NCBI RefSeq assembly: GCF_011927955.1
Contig: NZ_JAATJN010000001.1
Span: forward strand, 1,302,001 to 1,366,000
Reading direction: 5' to 3'
Origin: Brevibacterium marinum
GTDB lineage: Bacteria; Actinomycetota; Actinomycetes; Actinomycetales; Brevibacteriaceae
DNA length: 64,000 nt
Within the stretch, counting starts at the first letter, position 1, and each line of letters opens with the position of its first letter. Positions 1 through 7,642 of the stretch are shown piece after piece. A program made the translations under genes and the position numbers. The notes under the pieces were generated by a model that was given only the letters and a program-made list of their open reading frames with translations, was not told the origin of the DNA and searched no databases.

Positions 1-71
1 GCAACGGCGAACCCGATGCCCTGTGTGGATCCGCTGACGAATGCTCTCTTCCCGGCGAGACCTGTCTCCAT
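1..71 (-). CDS. Short-chain dehydrogenase/reductase, N-terminal fragment
   Basis: Read on the minus strand from ATG at 69-71, the first 23 codons give METGLAGKRAFVSGSTQGIG and continue off the window edge. The GSTQGIG stretch is the glycine-rich TGxxxGIG dinucleotide-binding motif that opens SDR proteins, placed about 14 residues from the start as usual. A GGAAGGA ribosome-binding site lies 10 bases upstream of the ATG. The gene diverges from the MarR regulator at 302, and the two operators at 231-284 probably control both. The substrate cannot be told from the N-terminus. Confidence 0.82.
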   Translation of the reverse strand, partial: METGLAGKRAFVSGSTQGIGFAV

Positions 72-110
72 GCTGCGTGTGTCCTTCCATGCGGCCGACG
101 GCAGGGATAC

Positions 111-226
111 TGGCGTCGGCGCTGGCTCTGGCGTCGGCGCTGGCTCTGGCGTCGGCGCTGTCTCCGGCGTCGGCGTCGGCGCTGTCTCCGGCGTCGGCGT
201 CGGCGCTGTCTCCGGCGTCGGCGTCG
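111..226. repeat. GC-rich tandem repeat in SDR leader
   Basis: Three 18-bp units (tggcgtcggcgctggctc and variants, 111-164) run into two complete 24-bp units plus a partial one (cggcgtcggcgtcggcgctgtctc type, 165-226). The array lies between the SDR start codon and the MarR-type operators, so it would be in the SDR mRNA leader. Open plus-strand frames across it (Gly-Val-Gly or Ala-Ser-Ala repeats) are products of the repeat and not credible genes. Confidence 0.9.
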
Positions 227-230
227 ATTA

Positions 231-284
231 TTACTTTCCTGAGTAAGTAGACTGTAGGTGTTTTCACTTTCTCAAGCAAGTAAA
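231..284. promoter_or_regulatory. Twin MarR-type operators
   Basis: Two closely matching sites sit 33 bp apart. Site 1 (231-250) has TACTT..AAGTA arms and site 2 (264-283) has ACTT..AAGT arms around a similar core. Both are followed by a near-identical ACTG..AGG tail, so the whole block looks duplicated. A spacing of 33 bp, about three helical turns, would put two dimers on the same face of the DNA. Imperfect inverted repeats of this kind are typical for MarR regulators, and the adjacent marR gene is the obvious candidate protein. Confidence 0.7.
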
Positions 285-301
285 CTGCTAGGGTGGGCTG
301 C

Positions 302-808
302 ATGGTCGATGCAGAGTCCGATGATGCGTTCAATTCCGATGAGCTCGAGGTCTGGTCGGCGGTGGCGACGCTTCTGGAATGGCTTCCCGCTGCGCTCGAT
401 GCGCAGCTGCAGGCCGATTCCGGGCTCAGCCACTTCGAGTTCGGTATCCTCTTCGCCCTGTCGGAGGCCGAGGGGCGCGCGCTGCGCATGAGCGAGCTGG
501 CGGGATATGCCAACAGCACCCTCTCGCGACTCTCGCGCGCCGTCGGACGGCTTGAGCGCAAGCACTGGGTCCAACGAGCTCCGGATTCAAACGATGGGCG
601 CATCACGGTCGCGACCTTGACCGACCTGGGGCTTGATGCCGTGTGGGCCGCGCAGCCCGGGCACGTCGCCCTTGTGCGTCGCCTCGTCTTCGATTCGCTG
701 ACGCGGTCCCAGGCGCGAGCGCTTCGCGAGAGCAGCCGGAGGGTCAATGCTGCGATCCGAGACGATGGCGGATGGCTCCCCGGTGGCGCGGGCTCGTCTG
801 AGTCCTGA
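302..808 (+). CDS. MarR family transcriptional regulator
   Basis: A 168-residue winged-helix regulator. After an acidic N-terminus, residues about 20-40 form the first dimerisation helix. The recognition region includes LRMSELAGYANSTLSRLSRA (about 62-81), followed by the wing with the DGRITVATLTD strand typical of MarR proteins. ATG at 302 is preferred because AGGG at 290-293 fits it; a GTG at 293 would add three residues. The twin operators end 18 bp upstream, so autoregulation is likely, along with control of the divergent SDR. The ligand is unknown; phenolics are common for the family. The stop codon falls inside a 7-bp tandem repeat. Confidence 0.88.
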   Translation: MVDAESDDAFNSDELEVWSAVATLLEWLPAALDAQLQADSGLSHFEFGILFALSEAEGRALRMSELAGYANSTLSRLSRAVGRLERKHWVQRAPDSNDGRITVATLTDLGLDAVWAAQPGHVALVRRLVFDSLTRSQARALRESSRRVNAAIRDDGGWLPGGAGSSES

Positions 809-920
809 GTCCTGAGCCCTGAGCCCCGGAGGCCCGGGGCTGGTGACTGAGCTCCGGGAGCTGGGTTCTGGGGTTGAGCGCCTGGGCCCTGGGGACTGAA
901 CACTGACCCCTGGGGACTGA
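800..920. repeat. Short tandem repeats at marR 3' end
   Basis: Four 7-bp units (gagtcct, gagtcct, gagccct, gagcccc) at 800-827 begin inside the marR stop region. The 13-mer ccctggggactga then appears twice, at 887-899 and 908-920. No gene is visible here. Imperfect GC hairpins such as ccccggaggcccgggg follow the marR stop and could slow transcription, but no U-tract is seen. Confidence 0.7.
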
Positions 921-1087
921 TGGCACGTCTGCGTTCGGCTCGATTTTTGGTGGCTGGATACTTGCGGTATCTGGCAATAGGTCTGGCAGTAACCTTGCGT
1001 AGATTGTCTCGCTGGCCACTGTTGGGCGATGCTCGAACGCGAGACTATGGGGTTGTACCTACAAACGGACCCTCCCAAGGAGTGACA

Positions 1088-2083
1088 TTGACTCGCATCG
1101 CCATCAACGGTTTCGGTCGTATCGGACGCAGCACCCTGCGCGCTCTGAAGGAACGCGGCAGTGACCTCGAGGTGGTTGCCATCAACGACCTCGGCCCCGT
1201 CGAGGACCTTGCCAGACTGCTGAAGTTCGACACCACCCTCGGTCGCTTCGGGCTCCCCGTCGAGGTTTCCGGCGACGAGATCATCATCGACGGAAAGCCG
1301 ACAAAGGTCCTCGCTGAGAAGAACCCCGAGAACCTGCCCTGGTCCGAGATGGGCGTCGACATCGTCCTCGAATCCACCGGCCGCTTCACCAAGGCGGACA
1401 AGGCGCGGGCACACATCACCGCCGGTGCGAAGAAGGTCCTCGTCTCCGCCCCGTCCAAGGGCGCAGACGTCACCTTGGCCTACGGTGTTAACACCGAGGC
1501 CTACAAGCCCGAGCACACCATCATCTCGAACGCCTCGTGCACCACGAACGCACTGGCCCCGCTGGCGAAGGTCCTCGACGACCTGGCCGGCATCGAACAG
1601 GGCTTCATGACCACCGTCCACGCCTACACCGGCGACCAGATGGTCCAGGACGGTCCACACAAGGATCCCCGTCGTGCCCGAGCCGCAGCGGAGAACATCA
1701 TCCCCACATCGACAGGGGCCGCGAAGGCTATCGGCCTTGTGCTTCCGCAGCTCGACGGCAAGCTCAGCGGCGATGCCATGCGCGTGCCCGTGCCGGTCGG
1801 TTCCATCGTCGAGATCAACACCACCGTTTCCCGTGAGGTCACCCGCGACGAGGTGCTCGACGCCTACCGCACGGCCGCCGACGGGGAGCTCAAGGGCATC
1901 CTCGAGTACGAGACCGAGCCGGTCGTCTCCAGCGACATCGCGGGCCAGACAGCCTCCTCGATCTTCGACTCAGCGCTCACCCGCGTCGAGGGCAAACGGG
2001 TCAAGGTCGTCGCGTGGTATGACAACGAATGGGGCTTCTCCAACCGCGTCGTCGACAACCTGGAGTTCATCGCCCAGGGCTGA
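1088..2083 (+). CDS. gap: Glyceraldehyde-3-phosphate dehydrogenase
   Basis: A 331-residue phosphorylating GAPDH that interconverts glyceraldehyde-3-phosphate and 1,3-bisphosphoglycerate in the cytoplasm. The N-terminal NAD-binding motif NGFGRIGR is at residues 7-14. The catalytic Cys151 lies in SNASCTTNALAPLA, with His178 in TTVHAYTGDQ, and the C-terminal WYDNEWGFSNR signature is intact. Translation is taken from TTG at 1088 because AAGGAG at 1077-1082 sits 5 bases ahead; the frame is open further upstream but lacks homology. The gene stands alone, whereas actinobacteria usually carry gap-pgk-tpi together, so it could be a second copy with a gluconeogenic or alternative role. That reading is inference from context only. 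Confidence 0.95.
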   Translation: MTRIAINGFGRIGRSTLRALKERGSDLEVVAINDLGPVEDLARLLKFDTTLGRFGLPVEVSGDEIIIDGKPTKVLAEKNPENLPWSEMGVDIVLESTGRFTKADKARAHITAGAKKVLVSAPSKGADVTLAYGVNTEAYKPEHTIISNASCTTNALAPLAKVLDDLAGIEQGFMTTVHAYTGDQMVQDGPHKDPRRARAAAENIIPTSTGAAKAIGLVLPQLDGKLSGDAMRVPVPVGSIVEINTTVSREVTRDEVLDAYRTAADGELKGILEYETEPVVSSDIAGQTASSIFDSALTRVEGKRVKVVAWYDNEWGFSNRVVDNLEFIAQG

Positions 2084-2200
2084 GGCCATCAGCCCAGAGT
2101 CGCCCCTTCGCCGAGGGGCACGGCTCGCTCAGGGGCGACCCTTCACCCAGGGTGACGGCTCGCCCACGGCTGACGGCTCGCCCACGACTGACCGACGAAA

Positions 2201-2239
2201 AGCGGCCCCGACCATGTTCTGCGCATGATCGGGGCCGCT
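2201..2239 (-). terminator. Bidirectional terminator-like hairpin
   Basis: Perfect 11-bp arms AGCGGCCCCGA/TCGGGGCCGCT enclose a 17-nt loop. On the minus strand the hairpin is followed directly by TTTTCG, a short U-tract. On the plus strand it lies about 118 bases after the gap stop. It separates the convergent gap and XRE genes and could serve both. Confidence 0.65.
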
Positions 2240-2389
2240 GTCGTGCAACCCCTCGGAGCTCGGCTACGTCTAGGGTGCCAAGGGGCGTCGGCGGCGGAAC
2301 CGCGATCCTCGGTTGAGGAGGGTGCGCTGTCCCGAGGCAGCGCACAGGTGGCGGGGCATCACCGTGCGGAGTGGCGCCGCATCACCTTG

Positions 2390-2427
2390 CGGAACAGTAC
2401 ACAGGTTGCAACCGATGTACTGTTCCG
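2390..2427. promoter_or_regulatory. Long perfect inverted repeat, unassigned
   Basis: Perfect 12-bp arms CGGAACAGTACA/TGTACTGTTCCG flank a 14-nt spacer that itself contains the palindrome GGTTGCAACC. Nested symmetry of this kind is more like a regulator binding site or cruciform than a terminator, since no U-tract follows on either strand. No promoter-proximal gene start is close by, so its target is unclear. Confidence 0.5.
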
Positions 2428-2538
2428 TAAACCGACGAGTCTCGGGGAAGACTCCACCTGCGCAACGCAGAAGGCGGAGGCCGCAGCCCCCGCCTTCGTG
2501 CAACCGGCTTCTCGTGTGCTCAGCTGATTCCGGTGTGC

Positions 2539-2853
2539 TCAGACGTCGTCTTCGGCGTGTGAACCGCCTTCGTCCTCCCAGCGCTCGATGGCACGGACCT
2601 TGGCGCGGTTGAACTTCAGTCGCACACCGTAGCCGCCGTGCGACTCGTCGCGGACGAACCAGGCACCGAACTCCTCGAGCGCTTCTCGGACGCGGTGCTC
2701 CTGCTGCTCGGTGAGGTCCTCGAGCCCCTTTTCGAAATTCTTGAGTTCGGACTTCCGCACACTCGCCTTGGACGCCACATCCTTCGCGGAGACGCGACAC
2801 AGGGCACGGGCCGCACGAGCCAATGGGCCGTCGAAGATCTGTTCATTGCTCAT
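2539..2853 (-). CDS. Small XRE-type helix-turn-helix regulator
   Basis: A 104-residue protein. The N-terminal part ARAARALCRVSAKDVASKAS followed by VRKSELKNFEKG fits a Cro/CI-like helix-turn-helix. The second half, REALEEFGAWFVRDE followed by GGYGVRLKF, matches the tail common in small XRE regulators (LRAALE.AGV.FI....GGGVRL). It probably binds DNA as a dimer. Its target is unknown. Its start is followed upstream by a 20-bp tandem repeat and then by the 3' end of the dehydroshikimate dehydratase gene on the same strand, so it could be read through from the quinate operon. Confidence 0.75.
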   Translation of the reverse strand: MSNEQIFDGPLARAARALCRVSAKDVASKASVRKSELKNFEKGLEDLTEQQEHRVREALEEFGAWFVRDESHGGYGVRLKFNRAKVRAIERWEDEGGSHAEDDV

Positions 2854-2862
2854 GCTCTTACC

Positions 2863-2910
2863 CTGCCAGAAGAACCCATAAGCTGCCAGAAGAACCCCGA
2901 ACCTGCCAGA
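2863..2910. repeat. 20-bp tandem repeat between quiC and XRE gene
   Basis: ctgccagaagaaccc occurs at 2863 and 2883 in 20-bp units, with a partial third copy at 2903. It fills the gap between the end of the dehydratase gene and the regulator's start codon. Confidence 0.85.
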
Positions 2911-2947
2911 CGCCGTCCCGCACCACTGGGGCAGCGACGTCGCTGCC

Positions 2948-4846
2948 CTACGAACTCCATTGCGCGTTCCTCCGATGCTGAGCAGCCAACCGGACGGGAG
3001 CGTCGGGTGCGCCGAAACCGAGGTAGTCGCCTCGGCGCTCGATCATCTCGAAGAAGACCGAACCGATCGTCGAGGTGTAGAAGTGCAGGAACTCCCCGCG
3101 TGCGTCCCGGTCGTAGAGGACGTGGTGCTCCTGCAGACGCTGCAGGAATTCCGGGTCGAGGTCGAACCGGGAGTCGAGGTCCTCGTAGTAGTTCTGCGGC
3201 ACAGGCAGGAAATCCAACCCGCGCGACAGCGCTGTGGCGGCGGCGTCGAAGATGTCCTCGCAGGCCACAGCCACATGCTCCGGGTAAGCCTCGACCGCCG
3301 AGCCGATGCTGCGTCGGCCGGCTCCGGCCTCGGCGTGCGGCTGCGGTGAGACGTTGAGCGGCATCCGAACCGATCCGTCGCTGCTCGACATGACCTGGGA
3401 TCTGACCAGGCCCGATGGGCTCGGCACGTCCTGTGAGGACTGGGCGTGCAGCGCCAGGAGCGAGGTGTAGAACAGGACGGCCTCGTCGTAGTGGTTCGAG
3501 GGCTGAGCCAGGTTCACGTGGTCGATGTGGGAGACCTGCTCGTCGTGGTCGTGTCCGAACTCCCTGATCCAGGCCGGTCTGCTTCGGTCCAACTGGTGGA
3601 AGAAGACCTCGGAGCCGTCGGGGGCGAACACGCCTCGCAGCACTTCTTCGTCGTGTGCTTCATCGCGAGGGACCTCGATCGCGTGCAGAAGTGCGGCGCG
3701 ATCCATGGCTGCCTCGGAGTCGAGGACTTCGAATCCGATTCCGCGCAGGAACGTCCCACTCACCGGCGCCGAGGTGGTGTTCGCAGCGTCTGTCACCTCG
3801 GTGACGATGATGCGGGCCTTTCCCCGCAGCCACAGCTGCACGTGAGGTTTGCTCCGGTGGAATCCGATGAACTGGAACCCGAGCTGGTGCATCTGACGGG
3901 TGAGCACACCGAGATCGTCGGTGCTCAGCTCGACATAGTTGATTCCGCGGGGCTCCTCCACCTCGGGCAGCGGCTGCAGATCGAGCCGGGCCGTCGAGTC
4001 CGAACCCTCCGGGCCGCGAGCCTCGGACGCAGACCGATCGGCGATGCTCGCCTCGAGCCAGCGCAGGGAGCGCAGGCCGTCGACGGCCGTCCTGTTCGTG
4101 TCGCCCTGGCGGAACGAATCGTTGAAGACCTCGAGCGAGACCGGTCCCGCGTAGCCGGTGGCCGCGACCCTGGTCAGAAAATCGCTGAGATCCCAGGAGC
4201 CCTCGCCGGGGAACACCCGGTGGTGGCGGGACCAGCTGAGCACGTCCATAGTCAGGGCCGGAGCATCGGCGAGCTGCAGGAAGAAGATCTTGTCTCCGGG
4301 GATCTCCGCAATTCGATCCAGATCCGTATCGCGAGAGAGGATGTGGAAGCTGTCGAGGCAGGTTCCGATCCGGACGTGATCGGCGGCCTTCACCAGGTCC
4401 CAGGCATGGTCGTATTCGGAGACGAACCGGCCCCAGGCCAGGGCCTCATAGGCGATGTTCACCTCGTATCGCTCGGCCAGGTCGCCGAGGCGGCGCAGCT
4501 GTTCGACGACGATGCCGTCATCGGAGATGGTGGCGGTGCCGACGTTCGAGCACAGGAGCATGGTGTCGATACCGAGCCGGGCCATGAGCCCGAACTTCGA
4601 TTCCGCGCGTTTGAGGTTCTTCTCGAACTGGTCCTCGTCGACGCCTTCGAAGTCCCGGAAAGGCTGGTACAGGTCGAGCCCGATGTCCAGCTCCCGCGCC
4701 AGTTGGGCGATGGCCTCGGGCGAGTCGGGGGAGACGACGAGATCCTGCTCGAAGATCTCGACCCCGTCGAAGCCTGCCCGTGCCGCCGCCCGGAGCTTCT
4801 CCTCGAGGGTTCCCGACAGGCACACTGTTGCTATCGACGTTCGCAT
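2948..4846 (-). CDS. qsuB: 3-dehydroshikimate dehydratase, bifunctional type
   Basis: A 632-residue two-domain enzyme that converts 3-dehydroshikimate to protocatechuate. Residues 1 to about 275 form a xylose-isomerase-like TIM barrel with metal-ligand segments such as NIAYEALAWG, TCLDSFH and the late VSLEVFND. Residues about 320-632 resemble 4-hydroxyphenylpyruvate dioxygenase/VOC modules (GINYVELSTDDL, then HIDHVNLA and HVAVACEDI), the QuiC/QsuB architecture. The start is supported by AAAGGAC ahead of ATG. It lies 77 bp downstream of the MFS transporter on the same strand, separated by a triple 20-bp repeat. With the transporter and the IclR-aroQ-qsuD arm it makes a complete quinate/shikimate-to-protocatechuate route. 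Confidence 0.9.
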   Translation of the reverse strand: MRTSIATVCLSGTLEEKLRAAARAGFDGVEIFEQDLVVSPDSPEAIAQLARELDIGLDLYQPFRDFEGVDEDQFEKNLKRAESKFGLMARLGIDTMLLCSNVGTATISDDGIVVEQLRRLGDLAERYEVNIAYEALAWGRFVSEYDHAWDLVKAADHVRIGTCLDSFHILSRDTDLDRIAEIPGDKIFFLQLADAPALTMDVLSWSRHHRVFPGEGSWDLSDFLTRVAATGYAGPVSLEVFNDSFRQGDTNRTAVDGLRSLRWLEASIADRSASEARGPEGSDSTARLDLQPLPEVEEPRGINYVELSTDDLGVLTRQMHQLGFQFIGFHRSKPHVQLWLRGKARIIVTEVTDAANTTSAPVSGTFLRGIGFEVLDSEAAMDRAALLHAIEVPRDEAHDEEVLRGVFAPDGSEVFFHQLDRSRPAWIREFGHDHDEQVSHIDHVNLAQPSNHYDEAVLFYTSLLALHAQSSQDVPSPSGLVRSQVMSSSDGSVRMPLNVSPQPHAEAGAGRRSIGSAVEAYPEHVAVACEDIFDAAATALSRGLDFLPVPQNYYEDLDSRFDLDPEFLQRLQEHHVLYDRDARGEFLHFYTSTIGSVFFEMIERRGDYLGFGAPDAPVRLAAQHRRNAQWSS

Positions 4847-4864
4847 GGACGTCCTTTCTCACTC

Positions 4865-4924
4865 CTGGTCACGGGCGCACTGTTCTGGTCACGGGCGCAC
4901 TGTTCTGGTCACGGGCACACTGTT
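4865..4924. repeat. Triple 20-bp tandem repeat
   Basis: Three consecutive copies of ctggtcacgggcgcactgtt (4865-4884, 4885-4904, 4905-4924). The third has one mismatch and touches the transporter stop codon. The array fills most of the gap between the transporter and dehydratase genes. Confidence 0.92.
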
Positions 4925-6246
4925 CAGCGTGAGCGTGACGTGTGGACTGTGTCGATCTCTTCGAGGCTGAGCCCCTTGGTCTCCTTCGCCGTCATCGCCG
5001 CCAGGGCCGTGAAGATGCAGACTCCGGCGGTGAACCCGGCCACGGACACCCAGTTCTGGCCCGAGGCTCCGGCGACGGCCGAGGCCAGCACGGGGGCGAG
5101 ACCGCCGGAGACCGCGAAGCCGATCTGTGTGCCCAGGGCCACGCCGGTGACGCGAACCGTCGTGGGGAACATCTCGGCGTAGAACGAGGGCCAGATGGAA
5201 TTCGCCATCGAATAGGCGCAGCCGGACATGATCGCTCCGCAGATGAAGATCAGCGTCCAGCTTCCACTCGAGACCGCGCCCAGGTACGGGAACATCATCA
5301 GGCCGGCGCCCAGGGCGCCGGTGATGAAGACCGGTCTGCGGCCGAGCCTGTCCGAGAGGATCGCGGCCGCAGGAATGGCGAGCAGTGCGATGGCATTGGC
5401 GATGACCGAGACGAGCAGCATGGTCGACCTTTCGAGGCCGACGATCGAGGTCGCGAACGACAGCGACCAGACGGTGAAGACCATATTGACCGTGTTGACC
5501 ATGGCGCAGGCCGCCACGCGCAGGACCGCGGCCTTGTGCCAGCGGAAGACTGCCTTCAGCGGCGGGTGTGCGTTGCCGGCCTTCTTGAAGGCCGGCGGTT
5601 CGTCGAGGCCGCGGCGGATCAGCCAGGCGGTCAGCACCACGAGGGCCGAGAGCCAGAAGGGCACTCTCCAGCCCCAGCTGAACAGGGCCTCTTCGGGCAG
5701 GAAGGTGGTGAAGGGGATGAAGACGGCGGTGGCCAGGAGGGTTCCGGCCTGGGTGCCGTGCAGCGTCCAGCTCGTCGTCCATGCGCGCTTGGTCTCCGCC
5801 GAGTGCTCGAGGGAGACGCTGATCGCGCTCGCCTGCTCACCGGCTGCAGACAGACCCTGGATCACCCGGCACAGGACGAGGAGGATGGGCGCGAGGTAGC
5901 CGACCTGTTCATAGGTGGGCAGACAGCCGACGACGAAGGTCGAGAGCCCCATCAGGAACAGGGTGAGCATGAGGACGAACTTGCGTCCGAACCGGTCGCC
6001 CAACGGGCCCATGATCAGGGCGCCCAGCGGTCGGACGACATAGGCGACTCCGACGGTGCCCATCGCCAGGAGGATGGACAGGCCCGGCGCGGTGGTGTCC
6101 GGAAAGAACAGCACGTTGAGCACCAGCGCCGCGGCGGTTCCGTAGACCGCGAAGTCGTAGTACTCGAGGGCAGAACCTGTCCAGCTCGACAACGCCGCCC
6201 GCAGCGGCGTTTTGGCTGGACGAGCGTCTTCGGTCGCGTTGATCAT
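4924..6246 (-). CDS. MFS transporter, MHS family (shikimate/quinate type)
   Basis: About 440 residues with 12 predicted membrane segments. The signature ALEYYDFAVYGTAAALVLN at the start and GPLGDRFGRKFVL in loop 2-3 are characteristic of the metabolite:H+ symporter family (ShiA, KgtP, ProP). Its place beside dehydroshikimate dehydratase and dehydroquinase genes suggests uptake of shikimate or quinate; this is inferred from context, since the family also carries other organic acids. The start is taken at 6246, with GAGGAA just upstream; ATG at 6258 is possible. A perfect palindrome at 6267-6281 lies immediately upstream of the start. Confidence 0.85.
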   Translation of the reverse strand: MINATEDARPAKTPLRAALSSWTGSALEYYDFAVYGTAAALVLNVLFFPDTTAPGLSILLAMGTVGVAYVVRPLGALIMGPLGDRFGRKFVLMLTLFLMGLSTFVVGCLPTYEQVGYLAPILLVLCRVIQGLSAAGEQASAISVSLEHSAETKRAWTTSWTLHGTQAGTLLATAVFIPFTTFLPEEALFSWGWRVPFWLSALVVLTAWLIRRGLDEPPAFKKAGNAHPPLKAVFRWHKAAVLRVAACAMVNTVNMVFTVWSLSFATSIVGLERSTMLLVSVIANAIALLAIPAAAILSDRLGRRPVFITGALGAGLMMFPYLGAVSSGSWTLIFICGAIMSGCAYSMANSIWPSFYAEMFPTTVRVTGVALGTQIGFAVSGGLAPVLASAVAGASGQNWVSVAGFTAGVCIFTALAAMTAKETKGLSLEEIDTVHTSRSR

Positions 6247-6266
6247 GCTTCCTCGCATTTCTTCAT

Positions 6267-6281
6267 TGCCATAATATGGCA
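6267..6281. promoter_or_regulatory. Probable IclR operator and promoter
   Basis: TGCCATA-a-TATGGCA is a perfect 7-bp-arm palindrome about 20 bp upstream of the transporter start, in the divergent region shared with iclR. On the minus strand it contains TATTAT, a plausible -10 element for the transporter operon, so a bound regulator would block or reposition polymerase. A looser TCACA..TGTGA pair follows at about 6290-6312. Confidence 0.65.
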
Positions 6282-6391
6282 GTAGTTGTCACAGTATGGT
6301 TTACAGTGTGATCGCGATGACATAGTCTGTCAACGACCAATCCACATCGACGAAGCCCCGTCGAAACCATGCCGCAGCCAAGGAGGCGACG

Positions 6392-7141
6392 ATGCCGGCC
6401 AAAGGATCCAGTTCGGTGACCAAGGCTTTCGACATGCTCGAGCTCCTCGGCGACCACGCCGAGGGCGTCAGTGCCGCCAGGGCCGCCGAGGTCACCGGTC
6501 ATCCCTTCAGCACGGCCTACAGGCTCCTCGGCGGACTCGTCGAAACCGGATACGCCGACTTCGATCCCTCGACCAAGGCCTACACTCTGGGTCTGGAGGT
6601 CTTCCGCCTCGGTCAGAAGGTCGCCCACCGTCGCGGCTTCGCGGGATCGTCCAAGGACCTCCTGCAGACACTGACCCGGACCACGGGGGAGTCGAGCATC
6701 CTCTCCGTCCGTCGGGCCGACGCCGCGCTGACGGTGCTCACGGTCGACGGGCCGCAGTTTCGGACGACGACCGACCCCGGAGACGAATCCCCGCTGCACA
6801 CCTCCGCCTTGGGTCAGGCTCTCCTGGCCCACGACGCGAACGTCGACCGCACCGTCGACGCACTCGTCCTGGAGCCGCGGACCCCGCAGTCCGTCACCGA
6901 CGCCGATGAGCTGCGGGCCAAGCTCGAACGCATCCGCGAACTCGGCTGGGCGGGGCAGTCCGAGGAGAACGACGTCGGCATGAACGCCTTGGCCGTGCCG
7001 GTGTTCGACCTCGATGGGCGACTGCTGGCGGCCCTCGCGCTGGCCGCTCCGGTCTTCCGCCGCACGCTGGACGAACTCGTCGAGTTCGTCCCCCAACTGA
7101 GAGAGGCTGCGACCGCGGTCGCAGCCAGAATGCCGAGGTGA
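6392..7141 (+). CDS. IclR family regulator of quinate/shikimate genes
   Basis: A 249-residue protein. The N-terminal winged helix (residues 8-70) includes [19 protein letters not shown] and the recognition helix area [18 protein letters not shown]. The C-terminal effector domain (about 80-245) carries family-typical [12 protein letters not shown] and [20 protein letters not shown]. IclR proteins such as PcaU and PobR sense aromatic-pathway compounds, which fits its location. Characterised Corynebacterium qsu genes use a LysR-type QsuR, so this cluster appears to have a different regulator. It overlaps the next gene by 4 bp (GTGA), implying coupled translation. Confidence 0.9.
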   Translation: MPAKGSSSVTKAFDMLELLGDHAEGVSAARAAEVTGHPFSTAYRLLGGLVETGYADFDPSTKAYTLGLEVFRLGQKVAHRRGFAGSSKDLLQTLTRTTGESSILSVRRADAALTVLTVDGPQFRTTTDPGDESPLHTSALGQALLAHDANVDRTVDALVLEPRTPQSVTDADELRAKLERIRELGWAGQSEENDVGMNALAVPVFDLDGRLLAALALAAPVFRRTLDELVEFVPQLREAATAVAARMPR

Positions 7142-7581
7142 GCTTGCCGACCGTACTCGTCCTCAACGGACCCAATCTCAACCTGCTCGGAGTCCGCGAA
7201 CCCGAGATCTACGGGCGCACGACCCTGGCCGACATCGAAGAGATGTGCACCCGGACCGCCGCCGAGGCGGGCCTGAGCGTCCGTTGTCTGCAGAGCAACC
7301 ATGAGGGCGACCTCATCGACGCCGTGCACGAGGCCCGGGAGACCACTGTGGGCGCCATCATCAACGCCGGTGCCTACACGCACACCTCCCTCGCACTCCA
7401 CGATGCGCTCAAGTCCTATGACCATCCGATCATCGAAGTGCACCTGAGCAACCCCCACGCCCGCGAATCGTTCCGTCACCACTCGTTCCTCTCACCCGCC
7501 GCGACCGCCGTCGTCGCCGGCGCCGGAGCCAAGGGGTACGTGCACGCGATGGAGATCCTGGCCGAAGACCTCGATGCCTGA
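7138..7581 (+). CDS. aroQ: Type II 3-dehydroquinate dehydratase
   Basis: A 147-residue enzyme interconverting 3-dehydroquinate and 3-dehydroshikimate, normally a dodecamer. The family motifs are complete: NGPNLNLLG at 10-18, the catalytic lid Tyr25 in [16 protein letters not shown] around residues 75-84, catalytic His102 in EVHLSN, and Arg113 in [10 protein letters not shown]. It begins with GTG overlapping the iclR stop (GTGA). The context makes it the catabolic enzyme (QsuC role) rather than the biosynthetic one. Its stop codon falls inside a short tandem repeat. Confidence 0.93.
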   Translation: MSLPTVLVLNGPNLNLLGVREPEIYGRTTLADIEEMCTRTAAEAGLSVRCLQSNHEGDLIDAVHEARETTVGAIINAGAYTHTSLALHDALKSYDHPIIEVHLSNPHARESFRHHSFLSPAATAVVAGAGAKGYVHAMEILAEDLDA

Positions 7582-7622
7582 ACACCACACGCCTGAGCGC
7601 CACACAGTCTGAACACCACACG
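7577..7622. repeat. 15-16 bp tandem repeat after aroQ
   Basis: Three copies of a cctgaacaccacacg-like unit (7577-7591, 7592-7607, 7608-7622). The first overlaps the aroQ stop codon. The array fills most of the aroQ-qsuD gap. Confidence 0.8.
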
Positions 7623-7642
7623 CACCACATGAAAGCGAGATC

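Larger units (their letters stand above)
2084..2538. other. Gene-free stretch with hairpins and repeats
   Basis: There is no credible gene in these 455 bp; short open frames lack homology-like features. The stretch holds a degenerate gacggctcgcccac repeat (18-bp units at 2154-2171 and 2172-2189), a bidirectional terminator-like hairpin (2201-2239), a long perfect inverted repeat (2390-2427), and a smaller hairpin with arms AAGGCGG/CCGCCTT (2471-2496) beyond the stop of the minus-strand regulator. Confidence 0.6.

Noticed and set aside
16..250. Plus-strand frames encoding Gly-Val-Gly or Ala-Ser-Ala repeats
   Set aside because: They are produced by the 18/24-bp DNA repeat in more than one frame, have no ribosome-binding site, and overlap the SDR start on the other strand.
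3446..5182. 578-codon plus-strand frame antisense to the dehydroshikimate dehydratase gene
   Set aside because: Shadow of the dehydratase frame; runs into the transporter gene without homology.
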